NCBI GenBank assembly: GCA_947297555.1
Contig: CAMYTM010000014.1
Coordinates: 1-9,389, forward strand
Source of the DNA: an uncultured Mycoplasmatota bacterium
GTDB taxonomy: Bacteria; Bacillota_I; Bacilli_A; RF39; UBA660
DNA length: 9,389 nucleotides
Reading direction: 5' to 3'
Each line of letters starts with the position of its first letter. Within the stretch, counting starts at the first letter, position 1. The notes under the pieces were generated by a model. That model was not told where the DNA came from and searched no databases. It was given only the letters and a program-made list of their open reading frames with translations. Below are positions 1 through 6,440 of this stretch, piece by piece. A program made the position numbers and the translations under genes.

Positions 1-22
1 GTCCATACAACTTTAGTGTATA

Positions 23-125
23 GTGGAAATTTTATTTATCAATAAGTAAAAATATGTGAATTTTTATTTTAAAATATATTATTGAGATTCACATATTTTA
101 TCATTTATTGATTATAAATTTCCAC
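23..125. repeat. Long imperfect inverted repeat (about 39-base arms)
   Basis: The left arm (23-61) and right arm (87-125) are reverse complements over three perfect blocks: GTGGAAATTT (23-32 with 116-125), ATCAATAA (38-45 with 105-112) and AAAATATGTGAAT (49-61 with 87-99). Small mismatched gaps separate them. The 25-base spacer (62-86) is itself AT-rich and contains TTTTAAAA. Transcribed from either side it would form a long hairpin. There is no T-run directly after either arm, so a simple terminator is not obvious. A MITE-like remnant, the end of a decayed element, or a structured RNA are all possible. Confidence 0.7.
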
Positions 126-126
126 A

Positions 127-141
127 AGTGCTAACGGCACT
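127..141. repeat. Small hairpin AGTGC-TAACG-GCACT
   Basis: A perfect 5-bp stem (127-131 with 137-141) closes a 5-base loop directly beside the right arm of the long inverted repeat. It is one of the few GC-containing spots in this leader. No T-run follows. Its role is unknown. Confidence 0.45.
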
Positions 142-288
142 CCTTCATTTAAGATATGTAAAAAATCTTGATTAATTTTAATTTTTGAAATATCAACATT
201 TAACTTAAAAATATATTGTTATAATATTTCAAAAAACTGAATTGTTAAAACAAAATGTAATAATAAAATATATATAAGTATTTTATTT

Positions 289-297
289 TGCTATAAT
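289..297 (+). promoter_or_regulatory. Extended -10 promoter for the 322 hydrolase gene
   Basis: TG (289-290), one base, then a perfect TATAAT (292-297). No TTGACA-like -35 lies at the proper distance; the corresponding bases are TATATA. This is therefore an extended -10 type promoter. Transcription would begin near 304, giving a leader of under 20 bases that still contains the purine-rich AGAAGAGAAG before the ATG. Confidence 0.6.
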
Positions 298-321
298 GTT
301 ATTAAGAGAAAGAAGAGAAGT

Positions 322-894
322 ATGCAAAGTTTATTTATTATTCATAGTTTTAACGGTAACACAAAGAATTCATTTGGACCATATTTAGTAAAAGAATGTA
401 CATCTTTAGGATTAAATGTGATATTTCCAGATTTTCCAACAGGTGAGAATGCTAATTACCATGAGTGGAGTAAAATATTAGATCAATATATATTTAATGG
501 AACATTGAATAGTGATTCTATTATAATTGCCCATAGTCTAGGAGCACATTTTATTCCAAAATACATTGCTGAAAAAAATGTTAAAATTAAAGTATATATA
601 AGTTGTGCAGGGTTTATAAATAACACTCATAAAGAAAATGCTTTTGATAAGATAATGGATGAGTTTCTTCCAACAGAATTACAAATTGAAAAGGATATTT
701 TACTAATGAAGTATAGATATGCTGTTTATAGTGATAATGATCCTATAAGTTCTTTAAAAGAGTTAGAATATTATGCTGAAAAATTTAAAGCGAAAAAAAT
801 ATTTATTCCCGATATAGGTCATTTAGGACCAAAATCAGGAATTAAAGAATTGCCAGAAGTTTTAGAAATTATAAAGAAACATGTATTAAAGTAA
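322..894 (+). CDS. RBBP9/YdeN-family alpha/beta serine hydrolase
   Basis: This 190-residue protein has the layout of small single-domain alpha/beta hydrolases of the RBBP9/YdeN family (PF06821), cytoplasmic serine hydrolases of poorly known substrate. An N-terminal strand (FIIHSF, 5-10) leads to the HG-like oxyanion region. The nucleophile elbow is AHSLG (70-74), giving catalytic Ser72. An SDNDP segment (137-141) supplies the acid, probably Asp138, and IGHLG (165-169) supplies His167. The length is normal for the family and no signal peptide is present. The ATG is preceded by a modest purine-rich site and a promoter at 289-297. A remnant DUF1810 gene and an HD hydrolase follow with no clear promoter between, so the three may once have been one transcript. 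The fold is secure; the substrate cannot be told. Confidence 0.85.
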   Translation: MQSLFIIHSFNGNTKNSFGPYLVKECTSLGLNVIFPDFPTGENANYHEWSKILDQYIFNGTLNSDSIIIAHSLGAHFIPKYIAEKNVKIKVYISCAGFINNTHKENAFDKIMDEFLPTELQIEKDILLMKYRYAVYSDNDPISSLKELEYYAEKFKAKKIFIPDIGHLGPKSGIKELPEVLEIIKKHVLK

Positions 895-908
895 AAAGTT
901 GTAGATAA

Positions 909-1130
909 CTACCTCAATGGCACCATGAAGTATTGAAATGGCTTCGAAAAATTCGAAATAAGAATATAACTGAAATTATGGGGTATCCAGATAACTTAAA
1001 ATTAAATTCTTCTATGACTTTATTTGATGCCATTGAAAATCATTCTATTTTCGAACAAGTTCTAGAAAGATTTTATGGTGGAGAAAGAGACAAAAAAACT
1101 TTAGAACTCTTAAAGAAAAGAAATCTATAA
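909..1130 (+). pseudogene. C-terminal remnant of a DUF1810 family protein
   Basis: The open frame runs from a TAA at 906-908 to the TAA ending at 1130. Its longest reading uses a TTG at 933 and gives 65 residues. The stretch MGYPDNLKLNSSMTLF, followed by FEQVLERFYGGERDKKTLEL, matches the C-terminal signature of DUF1810 (PF08837) proteins, recalled as [I/F]GxPDdlKLxSSMTLF then F..vLdkFfgGxrDxkTL.lL. Full members are about 140 residues. The N-terminal half, which carries the W.W.FPQ region, is absent: the upstream bases are only the 3' end of the hydrolase gene and a short gap. There is no good ribosome binding site. I call it a truncated remnant. It might still be expressed as a short peptide, but no function should be inferred. 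Confidence 0.72.
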
Positions 1131-1151
1131 AAAATAGAAAAGAGAAGTTTT

Positions 1152-1826
1152 ATGGATATGTATGAAAAGTTGTTAAAAAATCAAAATTATTTAGAAATTG
1201 TGAAAAAAATTGAGAGTTTTCGTTTTATTACAGATGGTAAATGGGATTGGGAACATGGTCTTGGTCATTTTAAAAGAGTTGCAAATTATGTTAAAATTAT
1301 TTTGGAGCAACTTCACGCAAATAAAAGAACCATAGAGTTAGGAATGTTAGCAGGACTTTTACATGATATTGGTCTTTCAAAAGGAGATAAACAAAATCAT
1401 GCGGTAGAAAGTAGTCAAATTTTTAGTCGTTACTTACAAGATTTTTTGATTACTCCAAAGGAATTAGAAGAAATGCAACAAGCAATATTTGATCATTCCA
1501 ACGGAATAAAAATAAAATCTTTAATAGGAATGGCTTTATTACTCGCGGATAAGTTAGATGTAACGTATCATAGAGTAGAAAACTCTAGTATTCATGATAA
1601 TATTAATAAAGAGATAGCCAAAATTAGAAAAGTAGATATTAGCATCAATGACACAGAACTAATAATTCATTATAAAACCGATAAAACATTTGATTTATCT
1701 GTTTTAAAAAACTGGCCAAAAGCCATTACGATTCCAAACAAAGTTTCTAAGTATTTAAATAAAGATTTTATTTTTTTAATTAATGAAAATTCTGTAGATA
1801 TTTTAGATTTTTTTAAAGAAAATTAA
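1152..1826 (+). CDS. HD-domain phosphohydrolase
   Basis: This 224-residue protein carries the metal-binding HD signature. It has His39 in GLGHFKRV, His71-Asp72 in AGLLHDIG, a further His83, His115 in FDHSNG, and Asp133 in LLADKLD. This ordered H...HD...H...H...D set is typical of HD-superfamily phosphohydrolases (PF01966), which hydrolyse nucleotide or other phosphoesters with one or two metals. The C-terminal 75 residues, after DKLDVTYHRV, form an accessory part with alternating strands and are not recognised. The protein is soluble, with no signal or membrane segment. The ATG follows AGAGAAG, a weak ribosome site much like that of the 322 gene. No promoter is evident in the 21-base gap behind the DUF1810 remnant. 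The substrate is unknown; neighbours do not point to one. Confidence 0.82.
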   Translation: MDMYEKLLKNQNYLEIVKKIESFRFITDGKWDWEHGLGHFKRVANYVKIILEQLHANKRTIELGMLAGLLHDIGLSKGDKQNHAVESSQIFSRYLQDFLITPKELEEMQQAIFDHSNGIKIKSLIGMALLLADKLDVTYHRVENSSIHDNINKEIAKIRKVDISINDTELIIHYKTDKTFDLSVLKNWPKAITIPNKVSKYLNKDFIFLINENSVDILDFFKEN

Positions 1827-1828
1827 TA

Positions 1829-1857
1829 TTGACATTATTTTAAAAAATACATAAAAT
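1829..1857 (+). promoter_or_regulatory. Sigma-A promoter for the helicase gene
   Basis: A perfect -35 TTGACA (1829-1834) is separated by 17 bases from TAAAAT (1852-1857), a 5/6 match to the -10 consensus. It begins two bases after the stop codon of the HD gene, so the helicase has its own strong promoter. Transcription would start near 1864, and the message would carry AGGGAG (1869-1874) nine bases before the ATG. Confidence 0.75.
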
Positions 1858-1883
1858 ATACCTTTGTTAGGGAGAAAAAAATT

Positions 1884-3896
1884 ATGAATATATTTGAATA
1901 TCCTCATATAAAAGATGCAACAAAGGCTGTTTTAAGAGATTTGCAATATAAAAAAAAATCATGTGTTATTGCTGCTATGGGAATAGGAAAATCTGCCATT
2001 GCTATTAATGCAATGCTTGTTTATTCTAATGAAAGTATTCTTTTTTGTGCTCCTACTCATTTGATTTTAGAGCAAATGCAAGATTATTTAAAAAATATGG
2101 GGTATGATGTAGAACATGATTTTAAAAATTTACAATTTTATACTTACGCAAGTTTACATTCTTTAATCAAAAAAGGAAATATTCCAGAATTTAATTTGCT
2201 TATTTGTGATGAATTTCATGCTATTGCCAAAAGAAAACAATATGATTCTATAAAACTGTTGTTTACTTCTGAAAAGAATAAAAGATATTTAGGTTTATCG
2301 GCTACTCCTATTTTGCAATGGGAATATGAAATATTTTATAATGAAAAAGATAAACTATTTAAAAAACGAGTGAATATGGCTAGTGTTTTATATGATGATA
2401 GTATTTCTTATTATTATTCAATAGAAGATGCTTTTATCAATGATTTGTTTCGTTTACCTATTTATAATGAATTTTTTGTTGTATCTGAAAATACAAAAAC
2501 AGAAGCATACAAAATTTTAAAACAGGCAAGGGTAGAAAATATTACAGAAGAGATGATAGAATCTTTAGCAAAATATTTAGATAATGAGGCTTCTTTTGTT
2601 TCGATTTTAAAAAAATATTTGGAAATTAAAAATACTAAGATTTTATTTTATTGTCGAGATTTTAAAGATTTATTGGGAAAAGAGTTACTTTTAAAACAAT
2701 TATTCCCTACATTATCTCTTTATAAAACTTCATGTAGATTGTCGAAAAATGAAAATAGAGAAAATGTTTCAGAGTTTCGAAATAATGAATTTGTAGGAGA
2801 AAATAGTAAGGTATTATTGTCAATTCGTCAGGTTACAGAAGGATTTCATACTGATGGTGCGATGCAAATTGTTTTTAGTAATAAAACAAAAGCCTATCGA
2901 GATTTTTTACAAAAATTTGGTGGAGGCTGCTCTATTGGAAATCCAGTATCTGTGAAAATACTTGACTTAGGTGGTAATTTAACTCGAATTTGTTCTCTTG
3001 ACTTTTTAAATTATAGAAAGAATATAGAGCAAAAAGAGAAGGATTCATTTAAAAGTGAGATATTTGCTAAAATGAAAGTTGGAGGCAATATTGTGGATTT
3101 AAATAAAACTATTCATCAAATTTGTGAAAATGTTTTTGTTAGTAAAAGAGAAAAAACAGATTTTTATTATGAAAAAATTCTTTCTAACTATGGTACTTTA
3201 AAAAATCCTGAAGAAAAATATAAAGATGGTACTTATTTAAAAGATTGGTATAAAGAAATGATGTCTATTGCTCATTATGAACTTTGTTTATTAAAAGAGA
3301 ATGCTAATTATAAAATTTCAGAAGAAAATATGTATATCATTGAAACACTTGCTTATATTGAAAATTATAAAACAAAAAAGCGTACACTGACAGAAGAAGA
3401 AAAAAGAAATATATATTTTGAGCAAGCAATAAAGTATCAAAATCTCTTACCCAAAAATGAAGAATATCGTTTTACAGATGGAACATATATGGCTTCTTGG
3501 TATCAAAAAGAAAAGAAAAAAGTGCAATCTTTATTAAATAGAATGAATAAAGAGACAAATTATTTTTTATCAGAAAAAAACTTTAAACTTATTTTATGGA
3601 TACATACTTTGAATGTGGATTTAAAAAACATTTGGCTACAAAACTGGCTTGGTTCTCAATGGGAAATAACAGAAAGTGAAAAGTATCGTCGTTGGGAAAA
3701 GTTTTCAGACGAAGTAGTAAAAGACCCTACATTATTAAAAACAAAAAAATTATGTGAATCTATAGATGCTTTTTATTCACTTGAAGAATATTGTAAAGGA
3801 AATGAAGAGAGAACAATAAAAATTGCAGAACAGAACTATTCTTTTGCTATGTTAGAATTGGATAGTATTCAAAGACATATATTAAAGAAAAAGTGA
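1884..3896 (+). CDS. SF2 DEAD/DEAH-type helicase with two helicase-associated repeats
   Basis: This 670-residue protein has a superfamily 2 helicase core: Walker A AAMGIGKS (30-37), Ia-like CAPTH (about 55-59), Walker B DEFH (109-112), motif III SATP (139-142), a motif IV-like ILFYC in the second RecA domain, and a motif V-like VTEGFHTDG. Motif VI reads QKFGGGCSIG (343-352). Relatives usually have QxxGR here, so the arginine finger is replaced by Gly347. The C-terminal half contains two similar units, each ending in DGTY-x3-WY (448-456 and 532-540). They resemble the helicase-associated (HA, PF03457) domain found in Firmicute helicases of this type. The protein is probably a cytoplasmic nucleic-acid translocase or a derivative; its substrate is unknown. 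It has its own promoter and a strong RBS, ends in tandem stops (TGA then TAA), and is followed at once by a terminator, so it is probably monocistronic. Confidence 0.85.
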   Translation: MNIFEYPHIKDATKAVLRDLQYKKKSCVIAAMGIGKSAIAINAMLVYSNESILFCAPTHLILEQMQDYLKNMGYDVEHDFKNLQFYTYASLHSLIKKGNIPEFNLLICDEFHAIAKRKQYDSIKLLFTSEKNKRYLGLSATPILQWEYEIFYNEKDKLFKKRVNMASVLYDDSISYYYSIEDAFINDLFRLPIYNEFFVVSENTKTEAYKILKQARVENITEEMIESLAKYLDNEASFVSILKKYLEIKNTKILFYCRDFKDLLGKELLLKQLFPTLSLYKTSCRLSKNENRENVSEFRNNEFVGENSKVLLSIRQVTEGFHTDGAMQIVFSNKTKAYRDFLQKFGGGCSIGNPVSVKILDLGGNLTRICSLDFLNYRKNIEQKEKDSFKSEIFAKMKVGGNIVDLNKTIHQICENVFVSKREKTDFYYEKILSNYGTLKNPEEKYKDGTYLKDWYKEMMSIAHYELCLLKENANYKISEENMYIIETLAYIENYKTKKRTLTEEEKRNIYFEQAIKYQNLLPKNEEYRFTDGTYMASWYQKEKKKVQSLLNRMNKETNYFLSEKNFKLILWIHTLNVDLKNIWLQNWLGSQWEITESEKYRRWEKFSDEVVKDPTLLKTKKLCESIDAFYSLEEYCKGNEERTIKIAEQNYSFAMLELDSIQRHILKKK

Positions 3897-3907
3897 TAAA
3901 CGGAAAA

Positions 3908-3940
3908 AAAGTCAATTATAAAAAATTTGACTTTCTTTTT
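3908..3940 (+). terminator. Hairpin terminator after the helicase gene
   Basis: AAAGTCAA (3908-3915) and TTGACTTT (3927-3934) form a perfect 8-bp stem around an 11-base AT-rich loop. A C and then a T-run (3936-3940) follow. An A-run precedes the left arm, so the stem can be extended. The hairpin begins about a dozen bases after the helicase stop. The stem is AT-rich and hence not very stable. It fits an intrinsic terminator, though of moderate strength. Confidence 0.65.
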
Positions 3941-3954
3941 ATTTATGATAAAAT
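3927..3954 (+). promoter_or_regulatory. Promoter for the 3986 gene, overlapping the terminator
   Basis: The -35 TTGACT (3927-3932) is 16 bases from the -10 TAAAAT (3949-3954), which also has the extended TG at 3946-3947. The -35 hexamer is exactly the 3' arm of the preceding terminator hairpin. Transcription would start near 3961, leaving about 25 bases of leader that contain AGAGGA before the ATG. Confidence 0.65.
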
Positions 3955-3985
3955 GGTTTCTACTTGGCCTAGAAAGAGGAAAAAA

Positions 3986-4888
3986 ATGAACAAAATACAA
4001 TTAGTAAGTCGCATAGCAGGATTGGGAGTAGCCACGATGCTAAATTATAATGAAGGAAAATTGGAAGAAATCGATGCAATATCTTCTGTTGTATCAGAAG
4101 AAACTTTTGAAGAAAAGGAAAGTTATTCTTTAGAAGAAATAGATTTAGTAAGTGTTAGTGATGCCATGGGGAATATGGAGTATTATTTTGTAGAGGAAAA
4201 TAAGGAAAATTCAGAATACCAAGCCATTAGTAATATAGAAATTTCTTATGCTTCTACGATACCAGATTTAAGAGAAACCGATAGTTACTGGGTTCCAGAC
4301 GCAACAAAGACTGTATCTTTAATTAATGCTAAAGATTTTTTAATTAGCCATGGGTTTGACACTACAAAAACATATACAAAAGAGGAGTTAGAATCTTTAC
4401 AAGACACATTTAATAGTTTTTTATTTGATCCTTACTTATGGGTAGAAGACGAAGTTTTTTATCTTGAAAATTTATTTATGATTGGGACTGAAGATTGCAT
4501 CGCTATGTATGATAGAAATTTTTATCTATCTTTAATTGAAAATGTAGATGGAGAAGATAGAACGGTTGTTTATTATTATGATTTAACTAATTTTAAAAAG
4601 GCTTTGAAATGCCATTATGGAATTACTTTAAAGCAAGAAAAAGCATTAAGAGAAAATAATGACTATTCTTATCTCGATAGTTTTATAATGGAAAAAGAAA
4701 CTTCTTTGTACTTAGGAACAGAAGAAAATAACAATTTTTATATTTATGATTTATCTTATTTTTTAACAGAAAGTCAAATAGAGAGAGGATATCTTTATAA
4801 ATTTGAAGTAGAGGAAATTATAGAAACACTAAATCCAAAAGAAACTCAAATAATTTTGGCCTTAAAGGATAAAAAAATTATGATATAA
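3986..4888 (+). CDS. Unrecognised acidic protein
   Basis: I do not recognise this 300-residue protein. The start at ATG 3986 is preferred, because AGAGGA lies six bases upstream and a promoter at 3927-3954. The longer frame from GTG 3893 would begin inside the helicase stop and read through the terminator and promoter. The N-terminus has a short weakly hydrophobic stretch (LVSRIAGLGVATML) after a few basic residues, too weak to call a signal peptide with confidence. It is followed by a strongly acidic, low-complexity region to about residue 90 (many E, S, D). The rest looks globular, with aromatic-rich segments such as VVYYYDLTNF and NNFYIYDLSYFL. The codon usage resembles that of its neighbours. 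A surface or secreted role is possible but unproven. Confidence 0.72.
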   Translation: MNKIQLVSRIAGLGVATMLNYNEGKLEEIDAISSVVSEETFEEKESYSLEEIDLVSVSDAMGNMEYYFVEENKENSEYQAISNIEISYASTIPDLRETDSYWVPDATKTVSLINAKDFLISHGFDTTKTYTKEELESLQDTFNSFLFDPYLWVEDEVFYLENLFMIGTEDCIAMYDRNFYLSLIENVDGEDRTVVYYYDLTNFKKALKCHYGITLKQEKALRENNDYSYLDSFIMEKETSLYLGTEENNNFYIYDLSYFLTESQIERGYLYKFEVEEIIETLNPKETQIILALKDKKIMI

Positions 4889-4889
4889 T
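4881..4889 (+). promoter_or_regulatory. Extended -10 promoter overlapping the end of the 3986 gene
   Basis: TG-A-TATAAT (TATAAT at 4884-4889) overlaps the last codons and TAA stop of the upstream gene. No good -35 lies at 16-18 bases; the nearest are CTTAAA or TTAAAG. Transcription would start near 4896, leaving a very short leader with GGGTGA just before the ATG at 4908. Confidence 0.5.
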
Positions 4890-4907
4890 AGATTATGGGT
4901 GAACATA

Positions 4908-5735
4908 ATGGAAAAAGTAGCAGTTATTTCCGATGTACATGGGAATTTGGAGGCTTTAAAAGCAGTGCTTTTGGATATTGAAGCAAGAAAAATTACAAAA
5001 ATTGTTTGTTTAGGTGATGTTATTGGAAAAGGGATACATCCTCATGAGTGTATACAATTAGTGCAAAAATATTGTTTTGTATCTTTAATGGGAAATTACT
5101 GTTATAGTATCCTTAATGACGAATTAGTTAAGAATCAAGAGAAAGAAAAAATTTTATGGTGCAAAAATAAATTAACAGAAGAGGACATTGAGTACATTCG
5201 AAAAATGCCTTACTGTTATGAAATGTATATAAGTGGAAGACTTGTTCGCTTTTTTCATGCAACACCAGATAATATTTATAAAATAGTAGGAGATATGGAT
5301 AAAATCGATGCACATTATAACTTGTTTTTGCCAAGTAAAAATACCATTTCTATTGATGTAGCAGATGTTACAGTGTATGGGCATATTCATATGCAGTATT
5401 TGAAAAGAATGTATAATAGGACCATTTTAAATTCAGGTTCTGTAGGGAATTCTATTGATGTTATTAGAAATAAAGAAAAAGATGGAAATGTAAAAAATAC
5501 AACAGTTGCCAATTATCTTATTTTAAGTGGTAATCTCCATTCTAAAGATATAGAAGATTCGTTTTCTTATGAATTTGTAAGTATTTCTTATGATATCGAA
5601 AAAGAACTAGAAATGAATGTTGAAAACGTGGAACAAGAAAAATATGAGAGTGAGATAAAGAATGGTTGTTATCGAAATATGGATATGGTGTATAAAATGT
5701 TTGAATTAAATGGAATTGATCGAAATCAAATATAG
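4908..5735 (+). CDS. Calcineurin-like metallophosphoesterase with altered GNHD motif
   Basis: This 275-residue soluble protein belongs to the Metallophos_2-type family (PF12850), which hydrolyses phosphoesters using two metals. Motifs in order: SDVHGN with Asp9 and His11; CLGDVIGKG with Asp37, then the family-typical P-x-E-C-I (45-49); GNYC (62-65) where GNHD or GNHE is usual; FHATP with His117; and YGHIH (157-161). A later NSGSVGNSID corresponds to the NPGSVGxPRD of relatives. The C-terminal segment EFVSISYDIEKE is also normal for the family. Asn63 is kept but the catalytic His is Tyr64. The start is ATG 4908, with GGGTGA just upstream; GTG 4899 falls within that site. A DUF1287 gene follows after 26 bases and may share the transcript. 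The true substrate is unknown; a cyclic nucleotide or phosphoprotein is possible. Confidence 0.85.
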   Translation: MEKVAVISDVHGNLEALKAVLLDIEARKITKIVCLGDVIGKGIHPHECIQLVQKYCFVSLMGNYCYSILNDELVKNQEKEKILWCKNKLTEEDIEYIRKMPYCYEMYISGRLVRFFHATPDNIYKIVGDMDKIDAHYNLFLPSKNTISIDVADVTVYGHIHMQYLKRMYNRTILNSGSVGNSIDVIRNKEKDGNVKNTTVANYLILSGNLHSKDIEDSFSYEFVSISYDIEKELEMNVENVEQEKYESEIKNGCYRNMDMVYKMFELNGIDRNQI

Positions 5736-5761
5736 TGTTTACTTAGAAAGAAAGTGAAACA

Positions 5762-6412
5762 ATGAGTAAGAAAAAATGTATAATGCTTGTGTTTTTTATT
5801 TTCATTTTTTTCATTTTACTTAAAGGACTTTATATGTTTAATGTTATTCCTCATAAATCTTTTGATAATACTTACTTTGGAATTGAAACTTATAAAAGTG
5901 ATAAAGATAAAGACAATGATGGAATAGATGATCAAACAGATATTTTAAATGGAGTCAGAGAATATATAAGTACAAATCCTAAATACCAAAGTAAATATTA
6001 TGATACTGGTTATTCTAACGATTATTATGGGGTTTGTACAGAAGTAGTTGCTTTTGGATTACTAAACGCTGGTTATGATTTGATGGAACTTGTGAATCAA
6101 GATATATTAGAAAATAGAAATCTGTATCCTATAGAACAAGTAGATAAAAAAATTGATTTTAGAAGAGTAAAAAATTTAGAAGTGTATTTTAAGCATCATA
6201 GTATTTCTTTAACAACAGAAATAAAAGATATTAAAGAGTGGCAAGGTGGAGATATTGTAATTTTTGAAAGTCACATTGGAATCGTTTCTGATAAAAGAAA
6301 TAAAAGAGGTATTCCATTTGTTATTCATCATGCAAATCCTTATCAAATTCGTTACGAAGAAGATATATTAGAATATCGTAATGATATCGTAGGGCATTAT
6401 AGGGTAAGTTAA
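5762..6412 (+). CDS. Membrane-anchored DUF1287 putative cysteine amidase
   Basis: This 216-residue protein starts with MSKKK followed by an uninterrupted hydrophobic segment (about 7-29), a signal anchor or uncleaved signal that places the rest outside the membrane. A DxDxDGxxD calcium-binding-like loop follows at 49-57 (DKDNDGIDD). The DUF1287 domain (PF06940) comes next, with GVCTEVV holding the putative nucleophile Cys92. Later come the FRRVKNLEVYF and GGDIVIFESHIGIVSD segments, with His171, and VIHHANPY with His189 and His190, before a GHYR near the end. The Cys/His set resembles NlpC/P60-type peptidases, so peptidoglycan amide cleavage is a reasonable inference. The length is normal. The ribosome site before the ATG is weak (AGAAAG), and the gene probably rides on the upstream metallophosphoesterase transcript. 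Confidence 0.85.
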   Translation: MSKKKCIMLVFFIFIFFILLKGLYMFNVIPHKSFDNTYFGIETYKSDKDKDNDGIDDQTDILNGVREYISTNPKYQSKYYDTGYSNDYYGVCTEVVAFGLLNAGYDLMELVNQDILENRNLYPIEQVDKKIDFRRVKNLEVYFKHHSISLTTEIKDIKEWQGGDIVIFESHIGIVSDKRNKRGIPFVIHHANPYQIRYEEDILEYRNDIVGHYRVS

Positions 6413-6440
6413 AAGGTTTAAAAAATAGAGGTTTTGGTTT

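Larger units (their letters stand above)
1..321. other. Gene-free left region
   Basis: No open frame with convincing coding character is seen on either strand. The stretch is extremely AT-rich. It holds a long imperfect inverted repeat (23-125), a short GC-richer hairpin (127-141), and an extended -10 promoter just before the first gene. A second TG-n-TATAAT match (217-225) has no good -35 partner. The window edge at base 1 prevents seeing what lies to the left, so this may be the 3' side of another gene's untranslated region. Confidence 0.6.

Noticed and set aside
1152..3896. HD hydrolase plus SF2 helicase as a defence pair
   Set aside because: The helicase has its own consensus promoter and terminator, the HD protein is a separate family-typical enzyme with no nuclease signature visible, and no other defence gene adjoins. 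The link is speculation.
3893..3985. GTG-started N-terminal extension of the 3986 gene
   Set aside because: It would translate through the helicase stop region, a terminator hairpin and a promoter. ATG 3986 has a good ribosome site.
5128..5390. Two overlapping open frames on the minus strand
   Set aside because: They lie wholly inside the well-supported metallophosphoesterase gene on the + strand, have no ribosome site, and have low-complexity Phe/Tyr/Ile-rich products typical of antisense shadows.
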